Origin: Pythium myriotylum
Taxonomy: Eukaryota; Oomycota; Peronosporomycetes; Pythiales; Pythiaceae
DNA length: 64,000 nt
Assembly (NCBI GenBank): GCA_023091665.1
Contig: JALJCQ010000026.1
Location: 62,001 to 126,000 of the forward strand
Direction of reading: 5' to 3'
The position numbers and the translations under genes were made by a program. The notes beneath the pieces were generated by a model. The model searched no databases. It saw only the letters and a list, made by a program, of their open reading frames with translations, and was not told where the DNA came from. Shown here piece by piece: positions 59,708 to 64,000 of this stretch (position 1 is the stretch's first letter; every line of letters starts with the position of its first letter).

Positions 59708-61987
59708 CTAGTACGCAGCCATGGCGGTGCGCGAGTTCTGTCGCGAGAGCGGCGCGTGGCTCTTGACGCGCTGCACTGGCTGCGCGTGGGCGGTCTCCTT
59801 GGGCACGATGAGATCGGCGGCCAGCTTGGTGAGCGCCTCCATGGTGGCGTACTCCTTGGTCGTGATGTTGTCGTGCGGACGCACGTCGCCGGCGCAGAGC
59901 GAGGCCACGACGGAGCCGTCGGGCGCCTTGATGGGGAAGCCGGCGTAGAATTTGACCCCGAGCTTCTGGACGACGCCCATCTGCGCGAAACGCATGTCGC
60001 GCTGAGGGTTCTGCAAGATGAGAGGAGCCTCCGCGTAGACGTTGTGCATGCAGAGGTTCTCGTCACGCGGCACGGGCACCCCGGTGACGGGCAGTCGGTG
60101 GTTGCCGATGCAGTGGAACTGCTTCTCGTCCACGACCGACACGAAGCCGATGGGGCAGTTGAGCTTCTTGGCAGCCACCTGCGCCAGCATGTCGAGCGCT
60201 GAGCGGTCGTAGTCCGGGCGTAGCACACCCGACTGCTCGATCAGCTGCAGCCGCCGCGCCTCCTTCTCGGGCGTCGGCACAGGCGCGAGCGGCACGTTCG
60301 GATTGCCCACACGCGCCGGATCGTACTCGTACACGTAGTCGCGCTCCTTACCAGCGATGGGCAGCGCCTCAGGCTCCACGTAGTGGTCTTTGTGGAGTCG
60401 CAGACTCTGTGCGAGGTGGTTCTCGAGCGACTGCATGACCTTCTTCGGGTTCTTCTTGTTGTGGTGCTGACCCGGCGGCGGCGCAAAGTCGTTGGCGAAG
60501 TGCGGGTTGTACAGCTTCGTAGGTGCCTTGCGGCTGCGACTGCTGCCAGTCGAGTTGGTCGGACTGATGAGCTGCGCGAGTCGCTCAAGCGCGAGCGAGC
60601 GCTCGGTCGGGTCGGTCGAGAAGAGGCTGTCGGCGACTGAGCTGCCGGCCGAGCCGATCGAGACCGTGTCGTCGTCGTCGAAAGAAGGCTGCTCGTACCA
60701 CGATTCGTCGTCGGCCGGTACAACCACGGGCCCGAGCGCTGGCACGATGTCTTCGTCGTCGAACACGCACGCGTCCACACGAACGACGCACTGGATGCAG
60801 CACCGGTTCTTGCGGATCTCGCCGATGCGCGCCTCGACGTCGTACTGCCGCGAGCACTCGCCACAGACCGTGTGGCCACAGAGCTGGCAGAAAAAGTCTT
60901 TGCGGAAGAACGTAAAGTTCTTCTGGCAGATCGTGCACGAGCGGTATCCCGTGTCCGCCTGCATCGTCGGGAAGTAGACGAATGTCTGGAAACCAAAGCG
61001 CCGTCGACGGATGATCGTCTCGAGTTCGCGCAGTGACTTGGTCAACGTCTCCATGACCGTGCGCGCCTCCGGGTTCATCGTGTTCTCGCGGTGGCGGGCG
61101 AGGTCGCTCGGCGAGTACGCGATCTTGTTCTTGTTGCGAGCAAGGCGGCCGTACTGCTCGGGCTTGACGGTCGACGCGTACGCGTGCGCGAAGACGCGCG
61201 TCGTGTGGCTCGAAGACGAGTATCCGCCGAGCTTGGAGCGGATGTCGATGCCGACGGCGATATGGTCGAGCTCCCGACGCAACGCCGTGCGGTCGTCGCT
61301 CGAGACCAAGTCGTCGTGGATCTGCTTGGGCAGCGTCTTCATCACGTGGTACGCGCGGTCCTTAGTCGGGTACATGACCGTGCACGACGCGAACGCGAGC
61401 TTCTGTGTGCGGCGGTGGCGCGCGCTGAATTTGACCGTGAGCTTGGGTCGCAGCGTGTTGAGGTTGACGGTGAGGAGCGCCGTCTGCGGCTGCTTGGCCG
61501 CGTCGGTCGTAGCCGTCGACGAGACCGAGTCGGCGGTCGTCGTGCGAGGCCGCGCGGCGAGCTGCCGTCGCTTCTGGTATAGCTGTCGTCCGTCCTTGAA
61601 CGATCGACCACACATGGCCTTCATGGTCGACTCGTAGTTGTCCGTGTCGCGGTTGATGAAGACGTTGAGCACTTCGTTCAGGTGGCAATGGAGCTCGGTC
61701 TTGGCGACAACCGCGTGCGCGATGTCGAGATCGTCCTCGCCGTCTTCGCAGCCGCCAGGCACGAGCTCAAAGTAGTCGACGCCGTTCTTGCGGCGCCCAG
61801 CCTTCCACTTGCGGCCGTACGTGTCCTGGTACACGGCGGCCTTGAGCTTGGGGATCGTCGAGAGCACGTCGTCGCAGATCTCTTGCTCCGACATGACCAT
61901 GCGCTCGTAGCCGTTGCCGACGTGGACGGTGAGCCCGTCGCGATACTCGTCGTCCATGACGTGCGGGTGGGGCTGGCGCACGCTCAT
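59708..61987 (-). CDS. FYVE-type zinc finger and GAF domain protein
   Basis: 759 aa from MSVRQPHPHVMDDEY. The frame is open to an ATG at 62098, but that adds 37 residues of unremarkable sequence. The N-terminal 300 residues resemble the START-like region found in oomycete FYVE proteins (KAAVYQDTYGRKWKAGRRK). A FYVE-like finger lies near 350-405: CTICQKNFTFFRKDFFCQLC, CGHTVCGECS, RCCIQC, with eight Cys/His for two zincs. A GAF domain lies near 603-750: ALDMLAQVAAKKLNCPIGFV, FHCIGNHRLPVTGVPVPRDE, FYAGFPIKAPDGSVVASLCA. Membrane phosphoinositide binding plus small-ligand or redox sensing is expected by family. The FYVE-GAF pairing is common in oomycetes. Confidence 0.85.
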   Translation of the reverse strand: MSVRQPHPHVMDDEYRDGLTVHVGNGYERMVMSEQEICDDVLSTIPKLKAAVYQDTYGRKWKAGRRKNGVDYFELVPGGCEDGEDDLDIAHAVVAKTELHCHLNEVLNVFINRDTDNYESTMKAMCGRSFKDGRQLYQKRRQLAARPRTTTADSVSSTATTDAAKQPQTALLTVNLNTLRPKLTVKFSARHRRTQKLAFASCTVMYPTKDRAYHVMKTLPKQIHDDLVSSDDRTALRRELDHIAVGIDIRSKLGGYSSSSHTTRVFAHAYASTVKPEQYGRLARNKNKIAYSPSDLARHRENTMNPEARTVMETLTKSLRELETIIRRRRFGFQTFVYFPTMQADTGYRSCTICQKNFTFFRKDFFCQLCGHTVCGECSRQYDVEARIGEIRKNRCCIQCVVRVDACVFDDEDIVPALGPVVVPADDESWYEQPSFDDDDTVSIGSAGSSVADSLFSTDPTERSLALERLAQLISPTNSTGSSRSRKAPTKLYNPHFANDFAPPPGQHHNKKNPKKVMQSLENHLAQSLRLHKDHYVEPEALPIAGKERDYVYEYDPARVGNPNVPLAPVPTPEKEARRLQLIEQSGVLRPDYDRSALDMLAQVAAKKLNCPIGFVSVVDEKQFHCIGNHRLPVTGVPVPRDENLCMHNVYAEAPLILQNPQRDMRFAQMGVVQKLGVKFYAGFPIKAPDGSVVASLCAGDVRPHDNITTKEYATMEALTKLAADLIVPKETAHAQPVQRVKSHAPLSRQNSRTAMAAY

Positions 61988-63770
61988 GGCAGTCGGAGGA
62001 CGGATCCGAATGGAAGGGCCACGGACGGACGGCGCGTGGAAAGTCGAGAAATGAGACCTTGGCGACAAATATCGGAGACCGTGGACGCCAAGGAGCATGG
62101 GGTGAGGCGTGATGCAGAGGCGGCGAGCGGACGCGCCGTCAGCTCAGCTGGCCGCGCTCTTGTCGCGCGTGACGCGGCGATCGTGGGACGGTAAACACGT
62201 TTGTTTAGGGGCTTTGGCCAGCTGGACATCTGACGCAGGAAGACGGCAACAGGGACGCCTTGTAGCAGTTGCGAGCGGATATCAAGTTATAAGTGTATAC
62301 AGTATACTAAACGTGAATTGTGGTATGATATAATGGTACTGGTTTATTGTTCATATGCGTTAAAAAAGGCAGTAGCAGGTGACCACTTGCTGGCTGATGT
62401 GTGTAGCTTCCGGATCAGATGCGCCACGAGTGTTGAAGTGGCTCGCCTTCGGGTCAGCACGTTTCGTCGAGAGACCGTGGCTTCCGTCACTCTCTGATGC
62501 ACGTTCTCTGTGATGGCCAGAGCGACGTCGACAGTTTCGATGAAGTCATCAGTGGCGCGTCAACGCCACGAAACAGACCCGGCGGCGATGGAGAGGCGAA
62601 CGTTTAGTCGTCTCGGACCACCAGCATCGCCATCAATGGTTGTGGGCTCAATCGGACGGCAGAGAGCGAGGCGGGAGACGTGGCGAGTGGAGCGATCTCG
62701 AGCGTGGAACCAGTCGAGCTGATTTCGGGTCGAATACTTTCCCGCGCGGAGCTTCAACGCAGGAACATCGTTGCCCCTCTCCATGATGGGGCAGTCAGAT
62801 ACAGTAGGAGTCCAAATGTACGGAGTTTTGTTTTCCACCAGTCTAGTATCAAAGGTCGGAACCTCGTGGCTTCGACGCAACTGACTCTTGCTTCTGCGCG
62901 GCCAGTTGGCGGACGAGCGATAAAAACATCTTCGTGACCAGTGATCATCGCTGGTTGCAACATGCACCGGCTGGACAGGAGGGTCAGTGAGGAGCTCTGT
63001 CTGACCTCTTCACTCCGAAATGCGCCGACTCTCGGCTCGTTTGAACCTGCCACAGAGCACGAAAGAGAAGGGAGATCGACTTGGGCATCACCTGCGATTC
63101 GACGCGTCGTTGGCTTGCTGTCAGCAAACCGACACCTCTCTAAGATCTGCCACGTCCTGGCGCTGAACGCCAGCTTTGTTCCCACTTGCAAGGACTGGGA
63201 GAGAGTGAGAGCCCCGCCTACATCACACCAAGGAGGATGCGAGGGTCTCTTCTACTTCAACCATCTCAACCAGGAGAAGGGAGAAAGCTCGGGTTCAACC
63301 AACAGCTACACAGGCAAGTAGAGAGAGTCTGGAAAGTGACCGCGAAGGGGTCGCGAGGGGAAACCACCAAAGATCTCGTTCTCAGCCGAGACATTGCGCG
63401 TTACAGTCTGTGTACAGGCCTAAGGGCAGTTCACTCCATCATCAAATGGACCCAGCTACATGTATCGAGCGGACAACGCAACGGGGAGGGAGGAGTACAA
63501 TTGTGGTGATTGCGTTTGAGCTTTACGCGCAATCCGGATGGCTGCTTGGTGTTTGGAATCAGCTCGTTACTCGCGCTGCCCTCGCCCTGTACAGGACGGT
63601 GCTTGTTAAAATCTGGGCGACTCGGCGAGCCCGAAGATCTCTTCTTTGTATTGGCAGGAGATTACTTCGTTGGCGGACAACCGTCTCCGTTCTCCCATGT
63701 TACAAGAAACGTACAAAAGTCTCCTGAACGATCCGAACATTGACAAGTGCAAGTCCTCATAGTTCATAGA
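61988..63770. other. Region with no supported gene
   Basis: About 1.8 kb. Several 60-145 aa frames occur on both strands, but none has a domain signature, convincing splice structure or similarity to other sequences in the window. No tRNA, repeat array or transposon end was recognised. Confidence 0.4.
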
Positions 63771-64000
63771 ACACACATGGCATCCGTCAGGGGAGCTTTC
63801 GTCTTGCGCCAAGCCTCGATATTGAGACCTCAAGAAAGAATGCTGCCAGTCTCAATCTGTCAAATGCCATAGAGGAGGAGAGAGGGAAGAACAAAGAGCT
63901 TCGATCAGCGCTCAAAATCGCTATGAGCGTGAGCAGTTCTTTTTCGTCAGCAAGCCGAATCCTCTTTCAATCGATTCGGCCCATTTGTGTTGAAATTGAA
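63771..64000 (+). CDS. Possible partial ORF at right edge
   Basis: A stop-free frame runs off the window end. It is charged and helical (NLSNAIEEERGKNKELRS, ALKIAMSVSSSF), suggesting a coiled coil. It has no Met near its start, so if real it is an internal exon or a 5'-degraded gene. Low certainty. Confidence 0.2.

Noticed and set aside
1..64000. CRISPR array, tRNA or rRNA genes, bacterial operons
   Set aside because: No spaced direct repeats of that type, no cloverleaf or rRNA-like segment recognised, and gene structure is eukaryotic.

Overview
The window looks like nuclear DNA of an oomycete (Phytophthora/Pythium-like stramenopile). The support is short GT-AG introns (56-75 bp in most cases) in otherwise compact genes, eukaryotic housekeeping genes (BIG-type Arf-GEF, TAF10, PPR protein, protein-only RNase P, FYVE-GAF protein), small secreted cysteine-rich proteins, and oomycete-style mobile elements (MULE, LINE RNase H fragments, a Crypton-like tyrosine recombinase remnant). 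No organelle, bacterial or viral genome is suggested.

The dominant feature is an expanded family of mostly intronless multi-membrane-span proteins with a cysteine-containing C-terminal leucine-rich-repeat (LRR) domain. I count twelve copies. Intact: 724-2691(+), 11021-13090(-), 13808-15847(-), 17531-19603(+), 32756-34828(+), 34990-37065(-), 37639-39678(+). Damaged: 4928-6921(+), 7366-7618(+), 8053-10142(-), 46903-51351(+). Cut by the left window edge: 1-209(-). Two sub-families are visible, and there are signs of gene conversion, inverted duplication and pseudogenisation. I do not recognise a named function for the family.

Layout: 1-19.6 kb is LRR-membrane genes interleaved with degraded retroelements, plus one RBR-like RING protein. 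19.7-32 kb is a compact housekeeping island: BioD-like/DRTGG NTPase, HAD hydrolase, PPR protein, secreted PAN-like protein, MIF-like protein, Sec7 Arf-GEF. 32.7-39.7 kb holds three more LRR-membrane genes. 39.7-52.1 kb is a mobile-element zone. It has a TA-flanked inverted-repeat element carrying a nested unit with an HTH/prephenate-dehydratase/ACT fusion remnant, a frameshifted FLYWCH-MULE transposase, and an LRR-membrane gene split by a MULE derivative (itself hit by a tiny LINE end) and by a LINE fragment, each with target-site duplications. 52.5-62 kb is a second gene-rich block: secreted cysteine-rich peptide, PRORP, TAF10, group-XII-like phospholipase A2 with a KDEL-like tail, FYVE-GAF protein. 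62-64 kb has no gene I can support apart from a possible open frame at the right edge.

The most unusual items are the LRR-membrane family, the HTH-prephenate dehydratase-ACT fusion inside a mobile unit, the datable nested insertions at 46.9-51.4 kb, and the conserved LINE 3' end with interchangeable microsatellite tails.
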